The position numbers and the translations under genes were made by a program. From Pseudoalteromonas undina (GTDB taxonomy: Bacteria; Pseudomonadota; Gammaproteobacteria; Enterobacterales; Alteromonadaceae): 64,000 bases of DNA. The stretch lies in assembly GCF_000238275.3 (NCBI RefSeq), contig NZ_AHCF03000004.1:186001-250000 (forward strand), given 5' to 3'. Shown piece by piece: positions 48,080 through 56,489 of the stretch (position 1 is the stretch's first letter; every line of letters starts with the position of its first letter). The notes beneath the pieces are model-generated. The model was not told where the DNA came from. It saw nothing but the letters and a program-made list of their open reading frames with translations, and made no database searches.

Positions 48080-48091
48080 TTTGTATACAAA
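48080..48091. promoter_or_regulatory. OhrR operator candidate 2
   Basis: TTTGTATACAAA is a perfect 12-bp palindrome followed by GTAATT, sharing 16 of 18 bases with the site at 48035. It lies about 40 bp upstream of the ohr start, in the expected promoter zone. Confidence 0.65.
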
Positions 48092-48129
48092 GTAATTAAT
48101 TTGAAAATTTTAAATCTTAGGAGTTCACT

Positions 48130-48558
48130 ATGAATGTATTACAAAATGTAGCTTATACAGCAAAAGCTAGGGCAACAGGCGGACGTGAAGGGGTAGCTAA
48201 ATCGGATGATGGTCGTTTAGATGTTAACTTATCAACGCCTAAAGGGTTAGGTGGTGACGATGGGCAAGGCACTAATCCAGAGCAATTATTTGCAGCAGGT
48301 TATGCAGCGTGTTTTATTGGCGCACTTAAATTTGTAGCCGGTAGCGAAAAAGTTGCTTTACCAAGCGATACTTACATTAACTCTGAAGTGTCTATTGGTG
48401 CTATTGAAGGCGGTTTTGGTATTGCTGTAAAACTTGCTGTATCACTAGGTGATATGGACAAAGCAGCGGCGCAAGAGCTGGTAAATAAAGCACATCAAGT
48501 ATGCCCATACTCAAACGCAACACGCGGTAATATTGAGGTAGAACTTTCAGTTATTTAA
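48130..48558 (+). CDS. ohr: Organic hydroperoxide resistance protein Ohr
   Basis: Ohr is a thiol peroxidase that reduces organic hydroperoxides using lipoylated proteins. Both catalytic cysteines are present: Cys61 in AAGYAACFIGAL and Cys125 in HQVCPYSNATRGN. The 142-residue length is standard. GGAG lies 6 nt before the ATG. It is divergent from ohrR, which should repress it until its cysteine is oxidised. Confidence 0.95.
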   Translation: MNVLQNVAYTAKARATGGREGVAKSDDGRLDVNLSTPKGLGGDDGQGTNPEQLFAAGYAACFIGALKFVAGSEKVALPSDTYINSEVSIGAIEGGFGIAVKLAVSLGDMDKAAAQELVNKAHQVCPYSNATRGNIEVELSVI

Positions 48559-48580
48559 TTTACCTCTTTATATTGTTTAT

Positions 48581-48614
48581 AAAAACACGCCATGAGTGAT
48601 CATCGCGTGTTTTT
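48581..48614 (+). terminator. Terminator of ohr
   Basis: AAAAACACGC and GCGTGTTTTT form a perfect 10-bp stem; the 14-nt loop contains TGATCA. A T-run follows. Confidence 0.8.
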
Positions 48615-48743
48615 TATTCGCTACTATATTTTTAAATGAATTGAAAATAGATAAATTCAGTTACATTCGAAATTTCATATATTCACTATTCCATATGTTT
48701 GTTTTTTGTTTTATTGTATGTGCATAAACCAAACGAGGACGCT

Positions 48744-49097
48744 ATGGAACAACTCAACCCACTACAGTTTTATAAATGCTTAGCTGACGATACGCGCTTA
48801 AAAGCCATGCTGCTAATTAGCCATGAGCAAGAATTATGTGTATGCGAGCTTGTGGCTGCCCTTGAGCTTAGCCAGCCTAAAGTATCTCGTCATTTAGCCC
48901 AGCTTAGGCAATGTGGCTTATTGAGCGATCGTAAGCAAAATCAATGGGTGTATTACAGTATTAATAAAGCCCTACCAGAGTGGGCTGAAAATGTACTAGC
49001 ACAAACCCGTAGCGCTAATATTGAATTTTATAACGATGATTTAAATCGACTCAATGCAATGGGTAACCGCCCTGAGCGTGCAGCAAACTGCTGTTAA
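48744..49097 (+). CDS. arsR: ArsR/SmtB-family arsenic-responsive repressor
   Basis: The winged-helix protein of 117 residues has the As(III)-sensing motif ELCVCEL (Cys32, Cys34) at the start of the DNA-binding domain and a second C-terminal Cys-Cys pair (ANCC). The recognition helix QPKVSRHLAQLR is clear. I start at ATG 48744 with AGGA upstream; the frame is open to 48699. The region before it contains CATATATTCACTATTCCATATG-like inverted sequence that may be the operator. It heads the arsR-gapdh-arsJ operon, 22 bp upstream of the GAPDH gene. Confidence 0.9.
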   Translation: MEQLNPLQFYKCLADDTRLKAMLLISHEQELCVCELVAALELSQPKVSRHLAQLRQCGLLSDRKQNQWVYYSINKALPEWAENVLAQTRSANIEFYNDDLNRLNAMGNRPERAANCC

Positions 49098-49119
49098 TTA
49101 ACTTTTAAAGGTATTTATT

Positions 49120-50133
49120 ATGACAATTAAAGTAGGGATTAATGGTTTTGGCCGTATGGGGCGCTTAACATTGCGTGCTGCACTTGATTGGCCTGAAATT
49201 GAATTTATTAAAATTAATGATGTTGCTGGCGATGCTAAAACGCATGCACATTTACTCGAATTTGATTCAGTACATGGGCGCTTGGCACACAATGTAACAG
49301 CATCAGCGCACAGCTTTAGTGTAGGTAAACACACCATTGCTGTAACTAATAATAAAAACATTGATGATACTGATTGGTCAGATTGCGATGTAGTCATTGA
49401 AGCCAGCGGTGTGATGAAAACCACCGAATTATTAAATCACTACCTAGCTCAAGGTGTAAAACGTGTGGTAGTGACTGCACCGGTGAAAGAAGACGGTATT
49501 TTAAATGTAGTGATGGGCGTAAATGATGATTTATATAATCCTGATGAGCATAAAATTGTTACAGCGGCATCATGTACAACAAACTGTTTAGCGCCAATTG
49601 TTAAAGTACTACAAGAAAAAGTGGGTATTAAACACGGCTCTATGACTACTATTCACGATATAACTAACACCCAAACTATTATTGATGCCCCACATAAAGA
49701 CTTACGTCGAGCTCGCTCATGTGGTACCAGTTTAATTCCCACCACAACAGGCAGTGCTACGGCTATTACGCATATTTTCCCTGAGCTTAAAGGGAAACTT
49801 AATGGCCATGCTGTTCGTGTACCACTTACTAATGCATCAATTACCGACTGTGTATTTGAGCTTGAACACGGTGTTACGCAAGATGAAGTAAACGAGTGGT
49901 TTTATCAGGCTGCAGAGGGCACATTAAAAGGGATTTTAGGTTATGAAGAGAAGCCACTTGTGTCTATTGATTATAAAACCGATCCGCGTAGTTGTACTAT
50001 TGACGCGCTTTCTACCATGGTGATTAATAATACCCAGCTTAAATTATATGCTTGGTACGATAATGAGTGGGGATATGCAAACCGTACCGCCGAACTTATG
50101 CTAAAAGTAGCAAAAAGTGATGTAGTTAATTAG
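49120..50133 (+). CDS. ArsJ-associated glyceraldehyde-3-phosphate dehydrogenase
   Basis: The enzyme has the GAPDH signatures [10 protein letters not shown] for NAD, catalytic Cys152 in [11 protein letters not shown], and [12 protein letters not shown] at the C-terminus. In this context it uses arsenate instead of phosphate and makes 1-arseno-3-phosphoglycerate. That role is known for GAPDH genes next to arsJ; the neighbour here is arsJ, 15 bp downstream. It is 337 residues long. It is unlikely to be the main glycolytic enzyme, given its operon. Confidence 0.9.
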   Translation: MTIKVGINGFGRMGRLTLRAALDWPEIEFIKINDVAGDAKTHAHLLEFDSVHGRLAHNVTASAHSFSVGKHTIAVTNNKNIDDTDWSDCDVVIEASGVMKTTELLNHYLAQGVKRVVVTAPVKEDGILNVVMGVNDDLYNPDEHKIVTAASCTTNCLAPIVKVLQEKVGIKHGSMTTIHDITNTQTIIDAPHKDLRRARSCGTSLIPTTTGSATAITHIFPELKGKLNGHAVRVPLTNASITDCVFELEHGVTQDEVNEWFYQAAEGTLKGILGYEEKPLVSIDYKTDPRSCTIDALSTMVINNTQLKLYAWYDNEWGYANRTAELMLKVAKSDVVN

Positions 50134-50148
50134 CCCAAGGTATTAACC

Positions 50149-51369
50149 ATGTTTGCTCAACTTAGTGATTTACCTCAAGCGATAAAACAATATTTAATTA
50201 TTACCGGTAATTATTGGGCGTTTACTTTAACCGATGGGGCGCTGAGAATGCTGGTGGTGCTGTATTTCCATCAGCTAGGATATGATGCACTTGCCATCGC
50301 TATGCTGTTTTTGTTTTATGAAGTGTTTGGGGTGATCACTAACTTAGTGGGGGGGTGGCTTGGCGCGCATTTAGGCTTAAATAAAACCATGAATATTGGC
50401 TTAGGCATACAGCTTGTTGCCTTAGCTATGTTATGTGTACCTAGTGATTGGCTGGGCGTTTTTTACGTTATGGCTGCACAAGCGCTCAGTGGTATTGCCA
50501 AAGATTTGAATAAAATGAGTGCTAAAAGCGCAATTAAGTATTTAGTGCCTGATGACGAAACAGGGCAAAGTAAACTATATAAATGGATTGCGTTACTAAC
50601 CGGTTCAAAGAATACGCTCAAAGGCATAGGCTTTTTTTTAGGTGGGTTACTATTAACTCTAGTGGGTTTTAAAGGCGCATTATTTGTCCTGATTGCTTTA
50701 TTAGGCGTTGCTTGGTTGGTTAGCCTTATTTACTTAAAAGGTGATATGGGTAAAGCCAAAAATAAGCCTAAATTTAAGGAGTTATTTTCAAAATCCAGAG
50801 CCATTAATTTACTCAGTGCTGCGCGATTATGTTTATTTGCTGCACGTGATGTATGGTTTGTAGTTGCGCTACCTGTTTATTTGGCCGCTCAGTTTAACTG
50901 GGATCATTGGTGGGTAAGTGGTTTTATGGCACTGTGGGTTATTGCCTATGGAGCTGTGCAGTCACAAGCCCCTAAAATAACCGGTAATTCGGCTAATAAA
51001 ATCGATGTGCTTAATAAGGCATACTACTGGGCCATTGCTTTAACGGGGGTGACTTTTATATTAGCAGTGCTCATGCAGTTTAATATTGCTATTCATATTA
51101 GTTTGCTCATCGGTTTGTTAGTTTTTGGTGCGGCCTTTGCAGTTAATTCCTCTTTACATAGTTACCTTATAGTCAGCCTTGCTAAAAGCGATGCAGTATC
51201 ACTTGATGTGGGCTTTTATTACATGGCTAATGCAACCGGTCGACTGGTTGGGACAGTATTCTCAGGATTAGTGTATAAACTATATGGATTACAAGCTTGC
51301 TTGTGGGTAAGTGTTAGCTTGCTTTTTGTTGTTGTGTTAGTGACTCTGCGACTAAATAAGCAAAGTTAA
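50149..51369 (+). CDS. arsJ: Organoarsenical efflux transporter ArsJ (MFS)
   Basis: ArsJ is a major-facilitator permease that exports 1-arseno-3-phosphoglycerate, which then decays to arsenate outside. The protein has 406 residues and about 12 membrane helices. It shows the family start ITGNYWAFTLTDGALRMLVV and GIAKDLNKMSAKSAIKY. It is the last gene of the operon; no arsC, acr3/arsB or arsA is present nearby, so this operon can only handle arsenate through the GAPDH route. Confidence 0.92.
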   Translation: MFAQLSDLPQAIKQYLIITGNYWAFTLTDGALRMLVVLYFHQLGYDALAIAMLFLFYEVFGVITNLVGGWLGAHLGLNKTMNIGLGIQLVALAMLCVPSDWLGVFYVMAAQALSGIAKDLNKMSAKSAIKYLVPDDETGQSKLYKWIALLTGSKNTLKGIGFFLGGLLLTLVGFKGALFVLIALLGVAWLVSLIYLKGDMGKAKNKPKFKELFSKSRAINLLSAARLCLFAARDVWFVVALPVYLAAQFNWDHWWVSGFMALWVIAYGAVQSQAPKITGNSANKIDVLNKAYYWAIALTGVTFILAVLMQFNIAIHISLLIGLLVFGAAFAVNSSLHSYLIVSLAKSDAVSLDVGFYYMANATGRLVGTVFSGLVYKLYGLQACLWVSVSLLFVVVLVTLRLNKQS

Positions 51370-51480
51370 ATGGTCGTTGGTTATGAGATTAAGTTATCCA
51401 TATTATTTTAAAATAATTAATAATATGTTGTTTAATTTGGTCTAAACTAAAAATAAATAAGTAAAGCAAGGTAGTTATAA

Positions 51481-53598
51481 ATGCGGGAAATAGCGTTAGC
51501 AAAAAAGTTATTATGGATAAGCGTCGGAAGTATACTTTTAACGGTAGTACTATTTTCAGGCATACTTTGGTCTAAACTCTCATCGAGTAATGCCAACACT
51601 TCTGCAGAAGCTGAGACTCTAATTGTTAATGAGGTCGATGGGCGATTAACAGCAAATGCAGCCGCCTATGGTGAAAAAATTGCCGCCTTTATTAATGAAG
51701 CTTACCGAATACCTTTTTCACTTGGTAGTATTTTAGAAGATGCCGATAAAGCCTCAATAAAGCGTGATTCAGTTGTTTCTTTAAATCGTTCAATATTAGA
51801 AAGTAATGATGTTATTTCCTCTATTTATTCACAGTTTGAAAAAAATGGTTTTGATGGTAAAGATAGTGAATTTACTCAAGGATACAATCACTCTGTTGCC
51901 GGTGCTGGAACATTAGAAATTTATTTTACCAAAAACAGCAATGGTTTGGTTGAGCAACAGGTTGTAGAAGACGCGGAAGAAAAATACGCGGATAAAATAA
52001 ACGAATTTGGTTTACGTGAGGCAGAGTGGTACTTGTGTGCTAAAGACAAGCTAAAACCATGCATTATGGAACCCTACTTGTATGAGATTACACCGGGTTA
52101 CTCAGAAATGATGACCTCACTTGTTGTTCCTGTTATTAAATCAGGCAAGTTTGTAGGCGTTACAGGGGCGGATATAACTTTACCTGTATTTCAAAAACTA
52201 ACAGAAGAACTTTCAAAGGCGCTTTACGATGGCAAAGCAAAAGTAACGTTACTTAGTCATTTGGGTTTAATTGTTGGTACAAGTCATTACAAAGAAAAAT
52301 TAGGCCGCCCACTAAAAGAAGCTGTTAGCGCTAAAAGTTATGAGAGTTACAAAGCACTAAAAGGCACTAAAGGAATAAACAAACAGGGCGCTGAAATAAT
52401 GGTGTCTTACCCGATTGAAATTAAGCTTGCTGATGTGAAATGGATGCTGCTAATTGAAGTACCCGCTGAACTTGCCTTTGAAGGACCTATTCAATTAACT
52501 GCGGGCATGTCTGAGGCTGCAAAAGAGCTGGGTGTGATTATTTTGATCACTGGGACTGTGATTGCGGTATTGGCATTTATAGTAATGAAGCTTGTAGTAG
52601 GCAGTGTTGTGGCTCCTCTTAGACAAATTCAGGAGCGGGTTGACAACTTAGCAAGCTCTGAAGGTGATTTAACACAAACTCTGCATGTTGATACTCACGC
52701 TGAGCTTATAGCTCTGGCTGGAGGATTTAATAAGTTTTTATCAAAACTTCGTGAATTGATCAGTGAGCTTAAAGCGGTCTCAGATCAAACCAAGCACCAA
52801 GGTGAAGTTACCTCAAATATTGCGGTAGAAACCAAGCATAATGTGCAGGCACAGTTTAAAGAAATTGAAAGTGTGGTTACTGCAATGAACGAAATGAGCG
52901 CGACAGCACTTGAAGTGGCAAAAGCTTCAGAGCAGTCGGCGCAACAAGCTGATGAAATTAACACCTTAGTGGTTAGTAGCGAATCGAGCTTATCATCGGC
53001 TATGACGCAAGTTAAAACCATGTCTGAAGAAATTAAAGAAGCTAATCAGGCAGTAGAAAAAGTAGCATCGCGTAGTAATGATATTACTCAAATACTTGAT
53101 GTGATCCGAACTATCTCTGAGCAAACTAACTTATTAGCACTAAACGCAGCTATTGAGGCTGCACGAGCTGGGGATCACGGACGTGGTTTTGCCGTTGTTG
53201 CTGATGAGGTTAGAGCTTTAGCATCTAAAACGCGCTCCTCAACCGATGACATTAGTAGTTTAATCGATAGCTTACTTTCAGAAGTGGGTAATGCATCAAC
53301 TGTTATCGAAAAAGGTGTAGTACGCGCCGAAACTGCAGTAGATGAAACCTCAACAGCTTTTGATGCACTGCACAGTGTGGTTGTGAAAGTAGATGAAATA
53401 ACCAATCAAATTACTCATATTGCAACGGCTGCTGAAGAGCAAAGCTTAGTCACCGAAGAAATAAATCGCAACTTGACGATAATTTCTGATGCTGCTTCAC
53501 AGCTTTCTGATTTATCTGCTCAAGCAGGCGATAGCAGCGAAGAGTTAAATAAACTAGTTGCGCAGCAAGACTCTGAGCTTAATAAATTAAAAACCTAG
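51481..53598 (+). CDS. Transmembrane dCache chemoreceptor (MCP)
   Basis: The receptor has an N-terminal membrane helix (about 10-31) and a long periplasmic dCache domain (about 45-340, with [17 protein letters not shown]). A second helix (about 347-370) and a HAMP domain (about 372-425) follow. The signalling domain carries the conserved tip [20 protein letters not shown]. It is a 705-residue chemotaxis receptor for an external ligand, perhaps an amino acid or organic acid as for many dCache receptors. A strong terminator follows. Confidence 0.92.
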   Translation: MREIALAKKLLWISVGSILLTVVLFSGILWSKLSSSNANTSAEAETLIVNEVDGRLTANAAAYGEKIAAFINEAYRIPFSLGSILEDADKASIKRDSVVSLNRSILESNDVISSIYSQFEKNGFDGKDSEFTQGYNHSVAGAGTLEIYFTKNSNGLVEQQVVEDAEEKYADKINEFGLREAEWYLCAKDKLKPCIMEPYLYEITPGYSEMMTSLVVPVIKSGKFVGVTGADITLPVFQKLTEELSKALYDGKAKVTLLSHLGLIVGTSHYKEKLGRPLKEAVSAKSYESYKALKGTKGINKQGAEIMVSYPIEIKLADVKWMLLIEVPAELAFEGPIQLTAGMSEAAKELGVIILITGTVIAVLAFIVMKLVVGSVVAPLRQIQERVDNLASSEGDLTQTLHVDTHAELIALAGGFNKFLSKLRELISELKAVSDQTKHQGEVTSNIAVETKHNVQAQFKEIESVVTAMNEMSATALEVAKASEQSAQQADEINTLVVSSESSLSSAMTQVKTMSEEIKEANQAVEKVASRSNDITQILDVIRTISEQTNLLALNAAIEAARAGDHGRGFAVVADEVRALASKTRSSTDDISSLIDSLLSEVGNASTVIEKGVVRAETAVDETSTAFDALHSVVVKVDEITNQITHIATAAEEQSLVTEEINRNLTIISDAASQLSDLSAQAGDSSEELNKLVAQQDSELNKLKT

Positions 53599-53620
53599 AC
53601 GTTGACTTGGGTTTTAGATT

Positions 53621-53653
53621 AAAAAGGCAGCTAACTTTATTAGCTGCCTTTTT
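53621..53653. terminator. Strong bidirectional terminator
   Basis: AAAAAGGCAGCTAA and TTAGCTGCCTTTTT form a perfect 14-bp stem with a 5-nt loop, between the convergent chemoreceptor and TetR genes. Confidence 0.9.
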
Positions 53654-53661
53654 ATTTTAAG

Positions 53662-54249
53662 CTAAAGACTCTTCATGAGTGAAAACATGTTTTCGATCAT
53701 TGGTTTGGCCAACTTTTCTACATTTGGTCGATTAAAATAACTACGTAAACCAGTAAATTGTATTTGGAAAAAACGAGCATAATCTATAGCCGAGGTATTT
53801 CCACTGAGCTCTTTATTAGCTATAGCGTTTGTAAATAGTTCAGTAAGGTAATGTTCAAAGTCTATCATCAGCTCTACGCTGATTTGATAAAGATAGCTGT
53901 CTTTATCAACAAACTCATTATTTGCCTTAACTAACATGCAGATAGAACTTGGAGTATGACTTTGTGAGGAAATAACAACATATTCTACAAAGTCTTGCAA
54001 TGCTTCAAGAATACTGCTGCATGATACTAAACGTTCATCTATTAAGCTTTGCATTTGCTTGGCATAATTTTTTATCGCTTCACAATATAAACCTTCCTTA
54101 GAGCCAAATGCCGCATAAATGCTGCCTGGACGCATATTAATTGCATCTTGTAAATCGCGGGTAGATGTAGCATGAAAGCCCTTCTCCCAGAATAATTGAC
54201 TAGCGGCATAAACAACTTGCTCGCGTTCAAATTTAACTTTATTGGCCAT
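53662..54249 (-). CDS. TetR-family transcriptional repressor
   Basis: The N-terminal helix-turn-helix is clear (YAASQLFWEKGFHATSTRDL ... GSIYAAFGSKEGLY). The ligand domain resembles the TetR group near YjdC/NemR. I start at ATG 54249 (MANKVKFER); a further ATG at 54273 is possible and neither has a strong ribosome site. It is divergent from an AhpD-like gene, with a perfect 16-bp palindrome between them that is probably its operator. Confidence 0.88.
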   Translation of the reverse strand: MANKVKFEREQVVYAASQLFWEKGFHATSTRDLQDAINMRPGSIYAAFGSKEGLYCEAIKNYAKQMQSLIDERLVSCSSILEALQDFVEYVVISSQSHTPSSICMLVKANNEFVDKDSYLYQISVELMIDFEHYLTELFTNAIANKELSGNTSAIDYARFFQIQFTGLRSYFNRPNVEKLAKPMIENMFSLMKSL

Positions 54250-54288
54250 GATAGTTTCTATTAAGTTGAGCAACTGTTCAATTTTAAC

Positions 54289-54304
54289 TTGAGCGATCGC
54301 TCAA
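54289..54304. promoter_or_regulatory. TetR operator candidate
   Basis: TTGAGCGATCGCTCAA is a perfect 16-bp palindrome, midway between the divergent TetR and AhpD-like genes and 57 bp upstream of the latter's start codon. The size and symmetry suit a TetR dimer. Confidence 0.75.
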
Positions 54305-54361
54305 AATCAAATAGTATGTGTCTCGATGTTACTTAAAACTATTTTTTAATTGGAGTTAGTG

Positions 54362-54904
54362 ATGGACGAATTTACCTTATACACACAAGAAAATGCATCA
54401 GAAGAAGCACAACCTCTATTGGCAGACTCTATTGCTGCTTTTGGTATGTTACCCAACCTTCATGCTGTAATGGCTGAGGCGCCAGCCTTACTTAAAGGCT
54501 ACCAAGTACTGCATGAGCTATTTCAAAAAACATCATTCAATGCAAAAGAATTAACCGTTGTTTGGCAGTCAATTAATGTTGAACATGCGTGTCATTATTG
54601 CGTGCCAGCACATAGTGGTATTGCTGCTGCTATGAAAGTTGATAAAAGTATTGTTGATGCGCTAGTTAATAAAACGCCATTGGAGGATGTAAAACTTGAA
54701 GTTCTTCGTGAAACAACCCTTGAGATGACACGCGAACGAGGTGTGCTAAGCCAGTCACAGCAGGATAAGTTTTTTGCCGCTGGCTATACAAAGCAACAGC
54801 TTTTAGAAATTGTATTGGGTCTTGCGCAAAAGGTGATGAGTAATTACACCAATCATCTTGCAGATACGCCAGTGGATGATGCGTTTAAGAAATTTGTAAA
54901 ATGA
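54362..54904 (+). CDS. AhpD-like carboxymuconolactone decarboxylase family protein
   Basis: The 180-residue protein contains the CMD/AhpD motif EHACHYCVPAHSGIA, whose CxxC and histidine support thiol peroxidase or disulfide-reductase activity. TGGAG lies 6 nt before the ATG at 54362; the frame also includes an ATG at 54350. The divergent TetR gene and palindrome suggest it is induced by an electrophile or similar signal. A direct substrate is not predictable. Confidence 0.87.
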   Translation: MDEFTLYTQENASEEAQPLLADSIAAFGMLPNLHAVMAEAPALLKGYQVLHELFQKTSFNAKELTVVWQSINVEHACHYCVPAHSGIAAAMKVDKSIVDALVNKTPLEDVKLEVLRETTLEMTRERGVLSQSQQDKFFAAGYTKQQLLEIVLGLAQKVMSNYTNHLADTPVDDAFKKFVK

Positions 54905-54916
54905 TAGGTTAGCCGC

Positions 54917-54955
54917 TATTTAGCCATTAAGTTATATCGATTTAATGGCTAAATA
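54917..54955. terminator. Bidirectional terminator after the AhpD-like gene
   Basis: TATTTAGCCATTAA and TTAATGGCTAAATA form a perfect 14-bp stem with an 11-nt loop; ATTTTT follows. Confidence 0.8.
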
Positions 54956-54979
54956 ATTTTTATATAAAGATGAAGCTGT

Positions 54980-55510
54980 TTATTTAAATTTAACGTCTTT
55001 ATTACTGCGATAGTAAGTGCGAACTTCCGGTTTAGTCCATTCACCTTTTTTTAAATAAGAAGTAGACACAACAAACTGTTGGTCTTTAAATTCACTGGTT
55101 GATTTCACTTTAGTGATCCCTTCTTGGCTACCAGTGACATCTTCATAGGCCACAAATTGTGTTGGGCTCAGTACTTTCATGACGCCTTTAGTATAAAAGC
55201 CAGCTGTTGTGAAATAATAGAAAACAAGTGACTGTTTTTTACGATCATAGAAAATCATTGATTCCCCTCCATACTCACCCTCATTAATAGAGTGTGTAGT
55301 ACGAATGGCTTTACCATTAAGTACGCGCTGCCATTTACTCACATCTTGAATGCTTGACTCACCTTTTTCGGTATTAAAATCAGCTTGCCAAGTCCCTAAG
55401 TAGGGCGTGAAAATCGCAAGTTCTGGTGCTAGTGACTCTGTTTTATTATTCGCTAGAGTGCTAAATATAGATAGCGATAACAGCAGCATCGCGGCCTTTA
55501 AATATGTCAT
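54980..55510 (-). CDS. Exported hypothetical protein, 176 residues
   Basis: A signal peptide (MTYLKAAMLLLSLSIFSTLA) is followed by a small beta-rich domain with YLGTWQADF and repeated aromatic strands (SLVFYYFTTAGFYTKG). This resembles calycin-like or DUF1579-like beta-barrels, but the match is weak and I would not name it. It is convergent with the AhpD-like gene and divergent from the DUF1294 gene. Confidence 0.65.
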   Translation of the reverse strand: MTYLKAAMLLLSLSIFSTLANNKTESLAPELAIFTPYLGTWQADFNTEKGESSIQDVSKWQRVLNGKAIRTTHSINEGEYGGESMIFYDRKKQSLVFYYFTTAGFYTKGVMKVLSPTQFVAYEDVTGSQEGITKVKSTSEFKDQQFVVSTSYLKKGEWTKPEVRTYYRSNKDVKFK

Positions 55511-55558
55511 AATTAACCCGAGTGTTTATTTATTATTCTTATTATAGGCGATTATTTT

Positions 55559-55918
55559 TTGATAAAAAGTACCTTAATTATATTTTCGAGCGTGTTTATA
55601 GCTTTACTATGGCTTGCTTATTTAAATCATAAAATTGAGATGTTCGTACCGATATATATTTCACTACTCAGTGGTATTACATTTTTATATTATGCGTGGG
55701 ACAAACGAAAAGCAGTACAGTCGAATCGCAAGCAAGTAAGTCGTATACCTGAACGACATTTACATCTCTGTGCTCTATTGGGAGGATGGCCTGGTGCACT
55801 TATAGCGCAGCAGACTTTAAGGCATAAGTCACAAAAGCGTGTATTTATAGTGATATTGTGGCTGTGTATAGCGGTGAATTTAAGCTTGGGTAGTTATGTA
55901 TGGTATGTTTATTATTAA
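55559..55918 (+). CDS. DUF1294 family membrane protein
   Basis: The 119-residue protein has three membrane helices and the DUF1294 signature [29 protein letters not shown] and LRHKSQK. The start is a TTG at 55559; no in-frame ATG gives the first helix intact and the next ATG is 27 codons inside. Some members of this family carry a cold-shock domain before this part; this one does not. Function unknown. Confidence 0.8.
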   Translation: MIKSTLIIFSSVFIALLWLAYLNHKIEMFVPIYISLLSGITFLYYAWDKRKAVQSNRKQVSRIPERHLHLCALLGGWPGALIAQQTLRHKSQKRVFIVILWLCIAVNLSLGSYVWYVYY

Positions 55919-55923
55919 TGTTT

Positions 55924-55950
55924 AAATGCCTTTATTCATTAAAGGCATTT
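55924..55950. terminator. Bidirectional terminator between DUF1294 and PEGA genes
   Basis: AAATGCCTTTA and TAAAGGCATTT form a perfect 11-bp stem with a 5-nt loop, followed by a T-rich run on the plus strand. Confidence 0.8.
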
Positions 55951-55966
55951 CACTTTTTTAAACAGT

Positions 55967-56311
55967 CTATTGCGCTGATTGGCTTAACTGTTTTTCATCG
56001 AGCTCTATAGTTAAAATGGTTTTTTTATCAACCGTTACCCATTTTCTATAAGTTACATAGCCCGCTTTACTTACTTCAATATCATATTTACCAGCATCTA
56101 GTTCAATTGCATCTTGATATACAGGCACTATATTCATTATCCGTACTCTAGAATCAGCTGGGTTAGTAATAACCGTAAGTGATATTGGTGCACTTTCTTC
56201 GCTCACTTGAGGGGTTGGCTCAATAACGACATCTTCAGTTTTGCTGGTTTTAGATGTTGCTGAACAGCCTGAGAGTATGAGGGCTGCAGCTAGTAAGCTT
56301 AAATTTTTCAT
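55967..56311 (-). CDS. PEGA-domain lipoprotein
   Basis: The signal sequence ends in the lipobox LILSGC (Cys16). After a Ser/Thr/Glu-rich linker comes a PEGA-like module, TNPADSRVRIMNIVPVY followed by LDAGKYDIEVSKAGYVTYR. PEGA modules are surface-layer or envelope-exposed repeats, and also occur beside Ser/Thr kinases. The ppkA-type gene is upstream on the same strand, so it may be part of the T6SS regulatory locus; the 178-bp gap leaves this open. Confidence 0.8.
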   Translation of the reverse strand: MKNLSLLAAALILSGCSATSKTSKTEDVVIEPTPQVSEESAPISLTVITNPADSRVRIMNIVPVYQDAIELDAGKYDIEVSKAGYVTYRKWVTVDKKTILTIELDEKQLSQSAQ

Positions 56312-56489
56312 AGGTACTCCATTAATTATAAAAACTCTAAATATGTAAAATCTTGGCGGAGTGTATGATGATATGAATGCACTCGTCGTCCTTGACTTTG
56401 TTATCTGTATTTTGATTTTAGTCTAATAGCTATGTAATCGTTATTCAATCACCACTGTGCTATTTTTGAGCAATAAATATATACTCTTT

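Noticed and set aside
51370..51480. Sigma-28 promoter before the dCache chemoreceptor
   Set aside because: TAAA is present but the GCCGATAA half is not found at the right distance.
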